DNA of 64,000 nucleotides from Collinsella sp. An268 (GTDB lineage: Bacteria; Actinomycetota; Coriobacteriia; Coriobacteriales; Coriobacteriaceae), in contig NZ_NFJH01000002.1 of the NCBI RefSeq assembly GCF_002159765.1, positions 62,001-126,000 on the forward strand, in the 5' to 3' direction. Shown here one piece after another: positions 1 through 8,442 of this stretch (positions are counted from its first letter, which is position 1; each line of letters starts with the position of its first letter). The translations under genes were made by a program, and so were the position numbers. Below the pieces are notes generated by a model. It worked only from the letters and a program-made list of their open reading frames with translations. It ran no database searches and was not told the origin of the DNA.

Positions 1-25
1 GGGGGTCTAACGAAAGGAGACACGA

Positions 26-1051
26 ATGGCAGTAAAGGTTGCGATTAACGGCTTTGGCCGCATCGGTCGTCTCGCGTTCCGCCAGATGTTCGGGCACGAG
101 GGCTCCGAGATCGTCGCCATCAACGACCTCACCTCCCCGGATATGCTCGCTTACCTGCTGAAGTACGACTCCACGCAGGGCAATTACTCCCGCGATCACA
201 AGGTCGAGGCCACCGAGAACTCCATCATCGTTGATGGCAAGGAGATCACCATCTACAAGGAGGCCGACGCCAACAACCTCCCGTGGGGCGAGCTCGGCGT
301 CGACGTCGTCCTCGAGTGCACCGGCTTCTACACCAGCAAGGACAAGGCTCAGGCCCACATCAACGCTGGCGCCAAGAAGGTCGTCATCTCCGCTCCTGCC
401 GGCAACGACCTTCCCACCATCGTCTACAACGTCAACCATGAGACGCTGACGGCCGAGGACAACATCATCTCCGCCGCCTCCTGCACCACCAACTGCCTCG
501 CCCCGATGGCCAAGGGTCTGAACGACTTCGCGCCCATCGTGTCCGGCATCATGACCACCATCCACGCTTGGACCGGCGACCAGATGCCGCTCGACGGCCC
601 GCAGCGCAAGGGCAACAAGCGCCGCAGCCGCGCCTGCGCCGTCAACATCGTCCCCAACAGCACCGGTGCCGCCAAGGCCATCGGTCTGGTGCTCCCCGAG
701 CTCAACGGCAAGCTCATCGGTGCCGCCCAGCGCGTCCCGACCCCGACCGGCTCCCTCACCAACCTCTACGCCGTGGTTGACAAGGTCGTCACCAAGGACG
801 AGGTCAACGCCGCTATGAAGGCCTACGCCGAGACCATCTCCGAGACCTTCGCCTACAACGAGGACGACATCGTCTCCACCGACATCATCGGCGAGACCCA
901 CGGCTCGATCTTCGACGCCACGCAGACCATGTGCTCCGATCTGGGCAACGGCCAGACCCTCGTGCAGGTCACCTCGTGGTACGACAACGAGAACTCCTAC
1001 ACCTCGCAGATGGTCCGCACCATCAAGTACTTCGAGAAGTTCGTCGCCTAA
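26..1051 (+). CDS. gap: Glyceraldehyde-3-phosphate dehydrogenase, type I
   Basis: Catalyses NAD-dependent oxidative phosphorylation of glyceraldehyde-3-phosphate to 1,3-bisphosphoglycerate in cytoplasmic glycolysis. The 341-residue length is normal for the family. The Rossmann start INGFGRIGR lies at about residues 8-16. The catalytic motif SCTTNC places the nucleophile at Cys153, and the conserved WYDNE box is near the C-terminus. The start ATG follows an AAAGGAG ribosome-binding site about 8 bases upstream. It leads a glycolytic block but is separated from pgk by a strong hairpin terminator, so it is probably transcribed as its own unit from a promoter before this window, with some read-through to pgk possible. 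Confidence 0.98.
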   Translation: MAVKVAINGFGRIGRLAFRQMFGHEGSEIVAINDLTSPDMLAYLLKYDSTQGNYSRDHKVEATENSIIVDGKEITIYKEADANNLPWGELGVDVVLECTGFYTSKDKAQAHINAGAKKVVISAPAGNDLPTIVYNVNHETLTAEDNIISAASCTTNCLAPMAKGLNDFAPIVSGIMTTIHAWTGDQMPLDGPQRKGNKRRSRACAVNIVPNSTGAAKAIGLVLPELNGKLIGAAQRVPTPTGSLTNLYAVVDKVVTKDEVNAAMKAYAETISETFAYNEDDIVSTDIIGETHGSIFDATQTMCSDLGNGQTLVQVTSWYDNENSYTSQMVRTIKYFEKFVA

Positions 1052-1088
1052 GTTGAGCTTCGCGAGCACAGCGCGATAAGCGTCTGAG

Positions 1089-1133
1089 AGGGGCGCGGCC
1101 TTTGGGCTTAGGTCCCAGAGCCGCGCCCCTTTT
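1089..1133 (+). terminator. Intrinsic terminator after gap
   Basis: An 11-bp perfect stem, AGGGGCGCGGC (1089-1099) with its complement at 1120-1130, is followed by a short T run. It separates gap from pgk. Confidence 0.8.
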
Positions 1134-1199
1134 CGATGGGGCGCCCGGCGCCCTGTCGGCAGATAGGTTCAATCCACCAGGTAAGAAAGGTAGATGCAC

Positions 1200-2399
1200 A
1201 TGGCTTTCACCAAGAAGACCGTTCGCGACATCGATGTCGACGGTAAGCGCGTCCTCATGCGCGTTGACTTCAACGTGCCGCTGAAGGACGGCGTCGTGAC
1301 CGATGACACGCGCGTGCGCGCCGCCATCCCCACGATCCAGTACCTGAAGGAGCACAACGCCAAGATCATCCTCATGAGCCACCTCGGCCGCCCCAAGGGC
1401 GACGGCCCCGAGCCCGAGCTCTCGCTCAAGCCCGCGGCTGACAAGCTCGCCGAGCTCACCGGCTATGAGGTCAAGTTCGTGGACGACACCTACGGCGAGA
1501 AGGCCAAGGCCGCCGTCGACGCCCTCGAGGCCGGCGACATCCTCGTCCTCGAGAACGTCCGCTTCGATAAGCGCGAGAAGAAGAACGACCCCGAGATCGC
1601 CAAGACCCTCGCGTCCTACGGTGACGTCTTCGTGCTCGACGCCTTCGGCACCGCGCACCGCGCCCAGGGCTCCGTGGTCGGCCCCGCCGCCTACCTGCCC
1701 GCCGTGGCCGGCTTCCTGCTCGAGAAGGAAGTCGACACCCTGACCGGCATCTTCGCTGACCCGGAGCGCCCGTTCGTCGCCATCGTCGGCGGCTCCAAGG
1801 TGTCCTCCAAGATCGGCGTGCTCGATCACCTCATCGACTCCGCCGACACCCTCATCATCGGTGGCGGCATGGCCTACACCTTCTTCCTCGCCAAGGGCTA
1901 CAAGACCGTCGGCACCTCGCTCAAGGAAGAGGACTGGGTCGAGCGCGCGGCCGAGATGCTCAAGAAGGCCGAGGACAAGGGCGTGAAGATCCTGCTCCCG
2001 ATCGACAACGTCGTTGCCGATCACTTCGGTGAGGACGCCGAGGGCGAGATCGTCGCCTCCGACGCGATCCCCGAGGACCGCATGGGCATGGACATCGGCC
2101 CCAAGACCGAGCAGCTCTACGCCGACGCCATCGCCGGCGCCAAGACCGTGTTCTGGAACGGCCCCATGGGCGTCTTCGAGTTCGACAACTTCAGCCACGG
2201 CACCAAGGCCGTCGCCGAGGCCGTCGCGGCCAACACCGAGTGCACCTCCATCATCGGCGGTGGCGACTCCGTGGCAGCCGTCAACAAGTTCAACCTGGCC
2301 GACAAGATGTCCTGGATCTCCACGGGTGGCGGCGCCTCCATGGAGCTCGTCGAGGGCAAGGCCCTTCCGGGAGTGGAGGCTCTGAACGATGCCGAGTAA
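1200..2399 (+). CDS. pgk: Phosphoglycerate kinase
   Basis: Transfers phosphate from 1,3-bisphosphoglycerate to ADP. The protein is about 399 residues, as expected. Substrate-binding DFNVP is at the N-terminus. HLGRPKG, GGSKVSSKIG and the nucleotide-binding GGGDSVAA motif follow in normal order. I chose ATG 1200 over ATG 1194 because the AAAGG ribosome-binding site at 1186-1190 is about 9 bases from 1200 but only 3 from 1194. Its 3' end overlaps tpiA by 11 bases, so the two are translationally coupled. Confidence 0.97.
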   Translation: MAFTKKTVRDIDVDGKRVLMRVDFNVPLKDGVVTDDTRVRAAIPTIQYLKEHNAKIILMSHLGRPKGDGPEPELSLKPAADKLAELTGYEVKFVDDTYGEKAKAAVDALEAGDILVLENVRFDKREKKNDPEIAKTLASYGDVFVLDAFGTAHRAQGSVVGPAAYLPAVAGFLLEKEVDTLTGIFADPERPFVAIVGGSKVSSKIGVLDHLIDSADTLIIGGGMAYTFFLAKGYKTVGTSLKEEDWVERAAEMLKKAEDKGVKILLPIDNVVADHFGEDAEGEIVASDAIPEDRMGMDIGPKTEQLYADAIAGAKTVFWNGPMGVFEFDNFSHGTKAVAEAVAANTECTSIIGGGDSVAAVNKFNLADKMSWISTGGGASMELVEGKALPGVEALNDAE

Positions 2400-3159
2400 G
2401 CGTACCCGCCTCATCGCAGGCAACTGGAAGATGAACAACGACGTGGCAGGGGCCGCGAAGCTCGCCGACGAGCTCGCCGAGGCTCTGCCCGAGGTTCCCG
2501 AGGGCGTCGAGGTCGTCGTCTGCCCGCCCGCCGTCGACCTGTCGACCGTGAACGACCGTATCCAGGCCGCTCCGATCGCTCTCGGCGGTCAGAACGTCTA
2601 CTGGGAGGAGAAGGGCGCCTACACCGGCGAGACCTCCTGCGCCATGCTCAAGTCCGCGGGTGCGACCTACTGCATCATCGGCCACTCCGAGCGCCGCGAT
2701 TACTTCCACGAGACGGACGAGGACGTCAACAAGAAGGCGAAGGCCCTCATGGCCGCCGGCATCGTGCCGATCAGCTGCTGCGGCGAGTCGCTTGAGGTCC
2801 GCGAGGCCGGCAAGCACGTCGAGTTCGTCGTCGACCAGATCAAGAAGGACACCGAGGGCCTCGAGATCACCGACCCCTCGAAGTATGTCATCGCCTACGA
2901 GCCCATCTGGGCCATCGGCACCGGCAAGACCGCCACGGCCGATGACGCCCAGGAGGTCTGCGGCGCCATCCGCGCCACGCTCACCGAGATCTTCGGTGAG
3001 GAGACCGCCAGCGGCATCCGCGTGCTCTACGGCGGCTCCGCCAAGCCCGAGAACATCGCCGGCTTCCTCGAGAAGGAGGACGTCGACGGCGCGCTCGTGG
3101 GCGGTGCCTCGCTCGTGGCCGACAGCTTCTCGGCCATGGTGAAGAAGGCGGCTGAGTAA
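2389..3159 (+). CDS. tpiA: Triosephosphate isomerase
   Basis: Interconverts dihydroxyacetone phosphate and glyceraldehyde-3-phosphate. The 256-residue TIM barrel shows the N-terminal GNWKMN lysine motif, catalytic His99 in IGHSERR and catalytic Glu171 in AYEPIWAIGTG. The phosphate-binding YGGSAKPEN loop is near the end. It overlaps pgk by 11 bases and its stop shares a base with the gpmI start (TAATG), so pgk-tpiA-gpmI form one tightly coupled operon. Confidence 0.98.
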   Translation: MPSKRTRLIAGNWKMNNDVAGAAKLADELAEALPEVPEGVEVVVCPPAVDLSTVNDRIQAAPIALGGQNVYWEEKGAYTGETSCAMLKSAGATYCIIGHSERRDYFHETDEDVNKKAKALMAAGIVPISCCGESLEVREAGKHVEFVVDQIKKDTEGLEITDPSKYVIAYEPIWAIGTGKTATADDAQEVCGAIRATLTEIFGEETASGIRVLYGGSAKPENIAGFLEKEDVDGALVGGASLVADSFSAMVKKAAE

Positions 3160-4724
3160 TGGCAGAGAACAAGCATCATCTGCCGGCGCTCCTCGTGATC
3201 ATGGACGGCTTCGGCCTCGCCCCCGCGGGCGATAACAACGCCGTCTACAAGGCCAACAAGCCGTTCCTCGACAAGCTGTGGGAGGAGTACCCCCACACCA
3301 CGCTCGGCGCCTCCGGCGAGGACGTGGGCCTGCCCGAGGGCCAGATGGGCAACTCCGAGGTCGGCCATCTGAACATCGGCGCCGGCCGCATCGTGTTCCA
3401 GGAGCTCAGCCGCATCAACAACGCCATCAAGGACGGCTCCATCCAGGAGAACGAGACGCTCGCCAAGGCTATGGACGACGTCGCCAAGACCGGCGCGACC
3501 CTGCACCTTCTGGGCCTCGTCTCCCCGGGCGGCGTGCACTCCATGCAGCGCCACGGCGAGAACCTCTGCGCCATCGCCGCCATGCACGGCGTGGAGCGCG
3601 TGCGCTTCCACTGCTTCATGGACGGCCGAGACGTGGACCCGCACTCCGGTGCCGGCTACATCGAGACCCTGAAGGAGAACCTCGAGGCGCTCTCCAAGTA
3701 CACCGGTGTCGATGCGCGCATCGCCACGGTGTCCGGCCGCTACTGGGCCATGGACCGCGACAACCGCTGGGAGCGCGTCGAGCGCGCCTACGATGTCGTC
3801 ACCCTGCCGGCCGAGACCGAGTGCGACCCGGTCGAGGGCGTGAAGGCGTACTACGAGAAGGACGATCGCGGCGACGAGTTCGTCGAGCCCTTCGCCTGCC
3901 ATAACGAGGGCGTGCACGACGGCGACGCGATGGTGTTCTTCAACTTCCGTCCCGACCGCGCCCGCGAGATGACCCGCGCCTTCACGGAGCCCGATTTCGA
4001 CGGTTTCGAGCGCAAAGTCGCCCCGAAGCTCAGCCACTTCGTCACCATGACGGAGTACGATGACACGTTCAAGAACGTCGAGGTGGCCTTCCCCAAGACG
4101 TTCCCCGAGAACGTGCTCGCCGATGTCATCGCGCAGAACGGGCTCAAGCAGCTGCACACCGCCGAGACGGAGAAGTACGCCCACGTGACGTTCTTCCTGA
4201 ACGGTGGCGTCGAGGAGCCGAAGGAGGCCGAGGAGCGCGTGCTCGTGCCCTCGCCCAAGGTCGCCACCTACGACCTGCAGCCCGAGATGAGCGAGCCCGA
4301 GGTCACCGAGAAGCTCGTCCAGGCCATCAACGAGGACCGCGCCGACTTCTACATCGTGAACTACGCGAACTGCGACATGGTGGGTCACACGGGTGTCTTC
4401 GACGCGGCCGTCAAGGCCGTGGAGGCTGTCGACGACGGCCTCTCGAAGGTCATCCCCGCGATCCTCGCCAAGGGCGGCTTCGCGCTCATCACGGCCGACC
4501 ACGGCAACGCCGACCACATGTACGACGAGGACGCGTCGGGCGAGAAGCACCCGTTCACCGCCCACACCACCAACCGCGTGCCGTTCATCGTCGTCGATCC
4601 GGCGGCCAAGCTCACCGGCATCGAGGACGGGCGCCTGTCGGACATCGCACCGACGATGCTCACCCTCGCCGGTCTCGAGCCCTCCGCCGAGATGACCGGC
4701 CGCGTCCTCGCCGTCGAGGAGTAG
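3159..4724 (+). CDS. gpmI: 2,3-bisphosphoglycerate-independent phosphoglycerate mutase
   Basis: Converts 3- to 2-phosphoglycerate through a phosphoserine intermediate using two metal ions. The 521-residue protein begins with the metal-binding IMDGFGL motif. Catalytic Ser66 is in MGNSEVGHLNIGAGR. The alkaline-phosphatase-fold metal ligands lie in the later NCDMVGHTG and TADHGNADHM motifs. Length and order match the iPGM family. It is the last gene of the pgk-tpiA-gpmI unit and is followed by two hairpin terminators. Confidence 0.97.
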   Translation: MAENKHHLPALLVIMDGFGLAPAGDNNAVYKANKPFLDKLWEEYPHTTLGASGEDVGLPEGQMGNSEVGHLNIGAGRIVFQELSRINNAIKDGSIQENETLAKAMDDVAKTGATLHLLGLVSPGGVHSMQRHGENLCAIAAMHGVERVRFHCFMDGRDVDPHSGAGYIETLKENLEALSKYTGVDARIATVSGRYWAMDRDNRWERVERAYDVVTLPAETECDPVEGVKAYYEKDDRGDEFVEPFACHNEGVHDGDAMVFFNFRPDRAREMTRAFTEPDFDGFERKVAPKLSHFVTMTEYDDTFKNVEVAFPKTFPENVLADVIAQNGLKQLHTAETEKYAHVTFFLNGGVEEPKEAEERVLVPSPKVATYDLQPEMSEPEVTEKLVQAINEDRADFYIVNYANCDMVGHTGVFDAAVKAVEAVDDGLSKVIPAILAKGGFALITADHGNADHMYDEDASGEKHPFTAHTTNRVPFIVVDPAAKLTGIEDGRLSDIAPTMLTLAGLEPSAEMTGRVLAVEE

Positions 4725-4766
4725 CGCATTTGGGGACGGGTTCGTTTTAGCCCATCCCGATACAGA

Positions 4767-4796
4767 GGGGGCAAGGCGCGGTGTTGCCTTGCCCCC
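4767..4796 (+). terminator. Terminator 1 after gpmI
   Basis: Perfect 11-bp stem, GGGGGCAAGGC at 4767-4777 paired with 4786-4796, with an 8-base loop. The T run is poor, but a second hairpin follows at once. Confidence 0.7.
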
Positions 4797-4807
4797 GCCC
4801 CACAACG

Positions 4808-4842
4808 AAAGACCATCTGCTTGCAACGGCGGATGGTCTTTT
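4808..4842 (+). terminator. Terminator 2 after gpmI
   Basis: Stem AAAGACCATC (4808-4817) pairs with GATGGTCTTT (4832-4841) and runs into a T tract, a canonical intrinsic terminator in tandem with the preceding hairpin. Confidence 0.85.
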
Positions 4843-4947
4843 GCGTATCTGGGGACGGGGTCGAAGCATGCTCGGCCAATGGCGGAGATCGAAGTCGATG
4901 CACGCAAGCGCGCCGGCGCCGGAGTTGTGCGCAGAGGGGGAGCTAAC

Positions 4948-5802
4948 ATGCCGAGAGAGCCGCGCGTACATGCGGAATCGGGGTTCTATCATGTCATATT
5001 GCGGGGAAACGGAAAGCAGCTGCTGTTCGAGAACGATGATGATCGCCTTCATTTTCTCAAGTTGCTGCGCGGCAAGACGCAAAGCGGCGGCGTGTCCGTA
5101 CTCGCCTGGTGTCTTATGAGCAACTATATCCACCTGTTGCTGAGCGACCCGCAAGACAACTTGAGCTGCGTCATGCACGGTTTGGCAACCGCCTACTCGC
5201 GCTACTTCAACAGTGCGTCGGGACACATCGGGGCGGTATTTCAAGGTAGGTTCACCAGCGTTCCCATCAAAAGCGACCGCCAGCTGCTCCAGGCGCTGCG
5301 CTATATCCACGACAATCCAGAGAAAGCGGGCGTTGCGCCCGCGGGGGAGTACCGTTGGAGCAGCTATGGGGAATACCTCGTAGGGGCGCAGCTGGTAGAC
5401 GATGGCGTGGTCCTCGACCTTATCGGTGGAAGGAGCCAATTTCCGACGTTTTGCAATGATGGGCGGTATGCGGCCTACTTTGTGCGCGCCGGGAAGCGTG
5501 TCGCCGACGAGGACGCCATGGTGCTGGCGCGCGAAGTCCTAGCAGGCGCCTCTCCCGCGGAGCTTACGTCTCTGCCAAAAGAGCGGCGCGACGATGCGCT
5601 GCGCGCACTGCGGCGCGCCGGCCTGATGGTCAAGCAGATCGAGCGGTTGACGGGAATCGGTGCGAGCACCATCTCCCGCGTGACGGCTCGATCCAGACGG
5701 TTGATAGACGGCGATTCAGACGAGGTGTCGAGCTCCTCGGTAGAGGTGATGGCTGAAAAGGGGGATGGCGCGAACGCGTGCAGGGGAGATGCTGTTGGGT
5801 GA
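4948..5802 (+). CDS. REP-associated tyrosine transposase (IS200-like, RAYT)
   Basis: A 284-residue protein of the Y1_Tnp/TnpA_REP family, single-strand DNA transposases thought to mobilise REP palindromes. Signature segments are RVHAESGFYHVILRGN at the N-terminus, FQGRF, and RYIHDNPEKAGV, where the family tyrosine resides. The HUH motif is atypical: NYIHLLL replaces the usual NHVHLLL, so the first histidine is Tyr. The C-terminal ~80 residues look like a helix-turn-helix (KQIERLTGIGASTISRVTARSRR). I chose ATG 4948 because GGGGG lies just upstream and homology begins there; the frame is open further upstream. It sits between gpmI and secG as an apparent insertion, with GGGGACGGG repeats upstream. 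Confidence 0.85.
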   Translation: MPREPRVHAESGFYHVILRGNGKQLLFENDDDRLHFLKLLRGKTQSGGVSVLAWCLMSNYIHLLLSDPQDNLSCVMHGLATAYSRYFNSASGHIGAVFQGRFTSVPIKSDRQLLQALRYIHDNPEKAGVAPAGEYRWSSYGEYLVGAQLVDDGVVLDLIGGRSQFPTFCNDGRYAAYFVRAGKRVADEDAMVLAREVLAGASPAELTSLPKERRDDALRALRRAGLMVKQIERLTGIGASTISRVTARSRRLIDGDSDEVSSSSVEVMAEKGDGANACRGDAVG

Positions 5803-5864
5803 CGGGGGAGTGCGATGCGCGGGGTGGTGAAAGGTTGGCGATTTGCGTCGTTTTTGCCCCCAAC

Positions 5865-5894
5865 TTGCCCAGAGAAGCTCCCGTGCGGTAAAGT
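5865..5894 (+). promoter_or_regulatory. Candidate secG promoter
   Basis: TTGCCC (5865-5870) and TAAAGT (5889-5894) are separated by 18 bases, about 70 bases before the secG start. Confidence 0.5.
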
Positions 5895-5965
5895 ACTGAA
5901 CGATATGTATGTAAGGGGCTGAGACTCACGAGACACCAGCCCCCCGTGTCAACGAGAGGTGACCC

Positions 5966-6220
5966 ATGGGTCCGTTCCAGATCATCATCTTCATCGTGTG
6001 GGCGCTCTCCACGATCGCGCTCATCGGGCTCGTCCTCATGCACTCCGGCAAGGGCACCGGCGTGTCCGATATGATCGCGAGCTCGCTCTACAACGCGAGC
6101 GCGGCGACCGGCGTGATGGAGAAGAACCTCGACCGCCTGACCGTCATCGTGGCGATCGTCTTCGCGCTGTGCATCGTGCTCTGCATGTTCTTCTTCCCGC
6201 AGGGCATCGTGGGCATCTAG
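5966..6220 (+). CDS. secG: Preprotein translocase subunit SecG
   Basis: Small integral membrane subunit of the SecYEG channel that aids protein export. The 84-residue protein has two hydrophobic helices (about residues 4-24 and 54-76) separated by the family loop GKGTGVSD...GVMEKNLDRLT. The start ATG has a GAGAGGTG ribosome-binding site. It is monocistronic between its own promoter and a strong terminator. Its place after the glycolytic genes is a common arrangement in Gram-positive bacteria. Confidence 0.95.
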   Translation: MGPFQIIIFIVWALSTIALIGLVLMHSGKGTGVSDMIASSLYNASAATGVMEKNLDRLTVIVAIVFALCIVLCMFFFPQGIVGI

Positions 6221-6242
6221 GCCATGGTTCTCGCACGCTGAG

Positions 6243-6286
6243 AGGGGCCTCCGTCCAGACAGACCTGTCGGACGGAGGCCCCTTTC
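6243..6286 (+). terminator. secG terminator
   Basis: A 14-bp perfect stem (6243-6256 with 6270-6283) is followed by TTTC. Confidence 0.9.
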
Positions 6287-6478
6287 TCATAGCGGCGGTA
6301 ACAACTTCGAAACAATAATGGCCATAAGGAGTTGCCTGCAGGCAAAAGAAACCAGCTCACGGCCCCCGACACTCCACTTTGGCAGAGAATGTCCAGCGGA
6401 AAGGTCAAAAAACTTGGTGCCGCTACCTGCAAAATCGGGTAACGTTATGCATTACGCGCCCATAACGCATGCCTATGT

Positions 6479-6527
6479 TTGCGTGACTTGGGTGAAGACG
6501 GTGTAAAGGATGCGCAAAGGCGCATCC
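6479..6527 (+). promoter_or_regulatory. Candidate promoter and 5'-UTR hairpin before the first oligopeptide-binding protein
   Basis: The 6287-6546 gap holds no gene. TTGCGT (6479-6484) is 17 bases from TGTAAA (6502-6507). A perfect hairpin GGATGCGC-AAAG-GCGCATCC (6508-6527) lies just before the AAGGAGGA ribosome-binding site. Further upstream is an inverted repeat GTTATG...CATAAC, possibly an operator. Regulation of peptide uptake here is plausible but unproven. Confidence 0.4.
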
Positions 6528-6546
6528 ACATCCGAAGGAGGAATGC

Positions 6547-8208
6547 ATGGCAGGCATCAACATGAATCGTCGCCAGTTCGTGGGCAGCGCCCTTGCGGCG
6601 AGCGCCCTGGCTGCGCTCGCGGGCTGCACCAACAACGGCGGTGGCACCGGTTCGACCGGCTCCGCTTCCGCGGCTGCCCCCACGGTCGGCGAGAACTACA
6701 TGACGTTCTACCTCTCCGAGCCGGCGTACATCGACCCGTACAACGCTCAGGAGAACCAGGGCACCGCGGTCGTGCGCGCGTGCTTCGATGGCCTGGTGAC
6801 GTGGGACTGGAGCGTCAACGAGCCCGTGCCGGTGTGCGCCACGGAGCTCCCGACCATCTCCGAGGACGGTCTCACCTACACCTTCACCCTGCGTGAGGGC
6901 ATGACCTTCCACAACGGCGACCCCGTGGACGCCGCTTCCTTCAAGCGCGGCTGGGAGCGTCTCGCCGACTCCACCATGGCCGCCCCGTCCGAGATCGGCT
7001 ACCACCTCGCACCGGTCGCCGGCTACGCCGAGATGGCCGCGGGCGACGCTGACGAGATCTCCGGCCTCGTCGCCGTCGACGACCTCACCTTCCAGGTCAC
7101 CCTTACCGCGCCGATGGCCGACTTCGTGGCCGTCTGCTGCCACCCGGGCCTCGTCCCGGTGCCCCAGGCCGCTCTCGACGATCCCGCGTCGTTCCTCGAG
7201 CAGCCCATCGGCAACGGCCCCTTCCAGATGGCCGAGGCCTGGCAGCACAACCAGTACATCCTGCTGGACAAGTTCGCCGATTACTACGGCGAGGCGCCTA
7301 AGATCGACGGCGTGTACATGTCCATCCAGGCCGACCCGGACACCGCCTACCGTGAGTTCCAGGCGGGCAACATCGACTTCGCGATGATTCCGACCGGCCA
7401 GATCCAGGACAACGTCGACCAGTACGGCCTCTCCGAGGACGGCTTCACCGTCACCCCGGGCAAGCAGGCCCTGACCGGCACCGAGCTCTCGACCTACTAC
7501 CTCGTCGTGAACCTCAACGACCCGACGCTCGCCGATCCCGCGGTCCGTCACGCCATCTCGCTCGCCATCGACCGTCAGAAGATCGTCGACACCCTCTTCG
7601 AGGGCTATCGTGAGCCGGCTAACTCCATCATGCCGCTGTCCATCGACGATAACGAGCAGAACGTGTGGACCTACTGCGCTTACGACCCCGATCAGGCCAA
7701 GCAGATCCTCACCGATGCCGGCTACGCCGAGGGCGACGTCCAGGTGGCCCTCAACTACAACGGCGACGGCGGCCACGAGGACATCATGTCCTCCATCCAG
7801 GCCGACCTCGAGGCCGTGGGCATCTCCTGCACGCAGGACACCACCGAGTGGGCCACCTACCTCAACAACCTGTCCGCCGGCGAGTTCTCGCTCGCCCGCC
7901 TCGGTTGGACGGCCGACTATCCGACCATGGACAACTTCCTGTATCCGAACTTCTTCAGCACCGCGGACAACAACTACGGCCCGTACAACAACCCGGATGT
8001 CGACGCCGCGCTGCTCGCTGCCCGTCAGATCCAGGATGAGGAGGAGCGCAAGGCCGCGTACCGCACGATCTGCGCTCAGATCGGCGAGGACCTGCCGGTC
8101 ATCCCCATCATGTTCTACGCGCACAACTACGTGGGCTCCGAGCGTCTCGCGAGCTTCAACTACGACGCGCAGACCATCCCGCACTTCGAGACGGCCGAGC
8201 TTGCCTAA
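6547..8208 (+). CDS. Oligopeptide ABC transporter substrate-binding lipoprotein (OppA family)
   Basis: Extracytoplasmic peptide-capturing component of an Opp-type importer (SBP_bac_5 family), 553 residues. A twin-arginine-like NRRQFVG stretch and hydrophobic helix lead to the lipobox LAGC (Cys27), followed by a Gly/Ser/Thr-rich linker, so the protein should be lipid-anchored outside the membrane. The family motif FTLREGMTFHNGDPVDAASFKRGWERL appears around residues 118-140. ATG 6547 is preceded by a strong GAAGGAGGA site. A terminator and a separate promoter lie between it and oppB, allowing the binding protein to be expressed in excess. It is paralogous to the protein at 12774-14459. Confidence 0.93.
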   Translation: MAGINMNRRQFVGSALAASALAALAGCTNNGGGTGSTGSASAAAPTVGENYMTFYLSEPAYIDPYNAQENQGTAVVRACFDGLVTWDWSVNEPVPVCATELPTISEDGLTYTFTLREGMTFHNGDPVDAASFKRGWERLADSTMAAPSEIGYHLAPVAGYAEMAAGDADEISGLVAVDDLTFQVTLTAPMADFVAVCCHPGLVPVPQAALDDPASFLEQPIGNGPFQMAEAWQHNQYILLDKFADYYGEAPKIDGVYMSIQADPDTAYREFQAGNIDFAMIPTGQIQDNVDQYGLSEDGFTVTPGKQALTGTELSTYYLVVNLNDPTLADPAVRHAISLAIDRQKIVDTLFEGYREPANSIMPLSIDDNEQNVWTYCAYDPDQAKQILTDAGYAEGDVQVALNYNGDGGHEDIMSSIQADLEAVGISCTQDTTEWATYLNNLSAGEFSLARLGWTADYPTMDNFLYPNFFSTADNNYGPYNNPDVDAALLAARQIQDEEERKAAYRTICAQIGEDLPVIPIMFYAHNYVGSERLASFNYDAQTIPHFETAELA

Positions 8209-8260
8209 CAGGTTGCGGATCTGATGGTTAGCTCCTGCTGAGAGAGCAAACTGCCAGGGA

Positions 8261-8286
8261 AGGGCGCCGATATCCGGCGCCCTTTC
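8261..8286 (+). terminator. Terminator after first OppA-like gene
   Basis: Stem AGGGCGCCG (8261-8269) pairs with 8275-8283, followed by TTCGTTT. Confidence 0.8.
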
Positions 8287-8352
8287 GTTTGTGTATCGGA
8301 CACTGAGGCCAACAGGGCCTTACGTGCAGGCTCTGCATAATTTCAGCCAATT

Positions 8353-8382
8353 TTGTTGTGAGTCTTGCATATCCGGTATACT
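8353..8382 (+). promoter_or_regulatory. Promoter of the oppBCDF operon
   Basis: TTGTTG (8353-8358) and TATACT (8377-8382) with an 18-base spacer, 60 bases upstream of oppB. Confidence 0.6.
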
Positions 8383-8442
8383 CAGACTTTACGGCCCTAA
8401 AGTGCCACGTTTCTGTAAGCCAGACAAGGGGAGGGTATCGCT

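Larger units (their letters stand above)
4732..4863. repeat. Paired GGGGACGGG direct repeats flanking the gpmI terminators (REP-like)
   Basis: TGGGGACGGGTTCG (4732-4745) and TGGGGACGGGGTCG (4850-4863) are near-identical direct repeats, both just upstream of the REP-associated transposase gene. A shorter match, TGGGGACGG, occurs near 23971. Their position next to a RAYT-type gene suggests REP-type target sequences; no clean palindrome is visible, so this is tentative. Confidence 0.4.

Noticed and set aside
3027-4949. Long minus-strand frame opposite gpmI, and similar long frames opposite the permease, SpoIIE-like and other GC-rich genes
   Set aside because: They mirror well-supported genes, have Arg/His/Val/Gly-rich composition typical of antisense in GC-rich DNA, and match no protein family.
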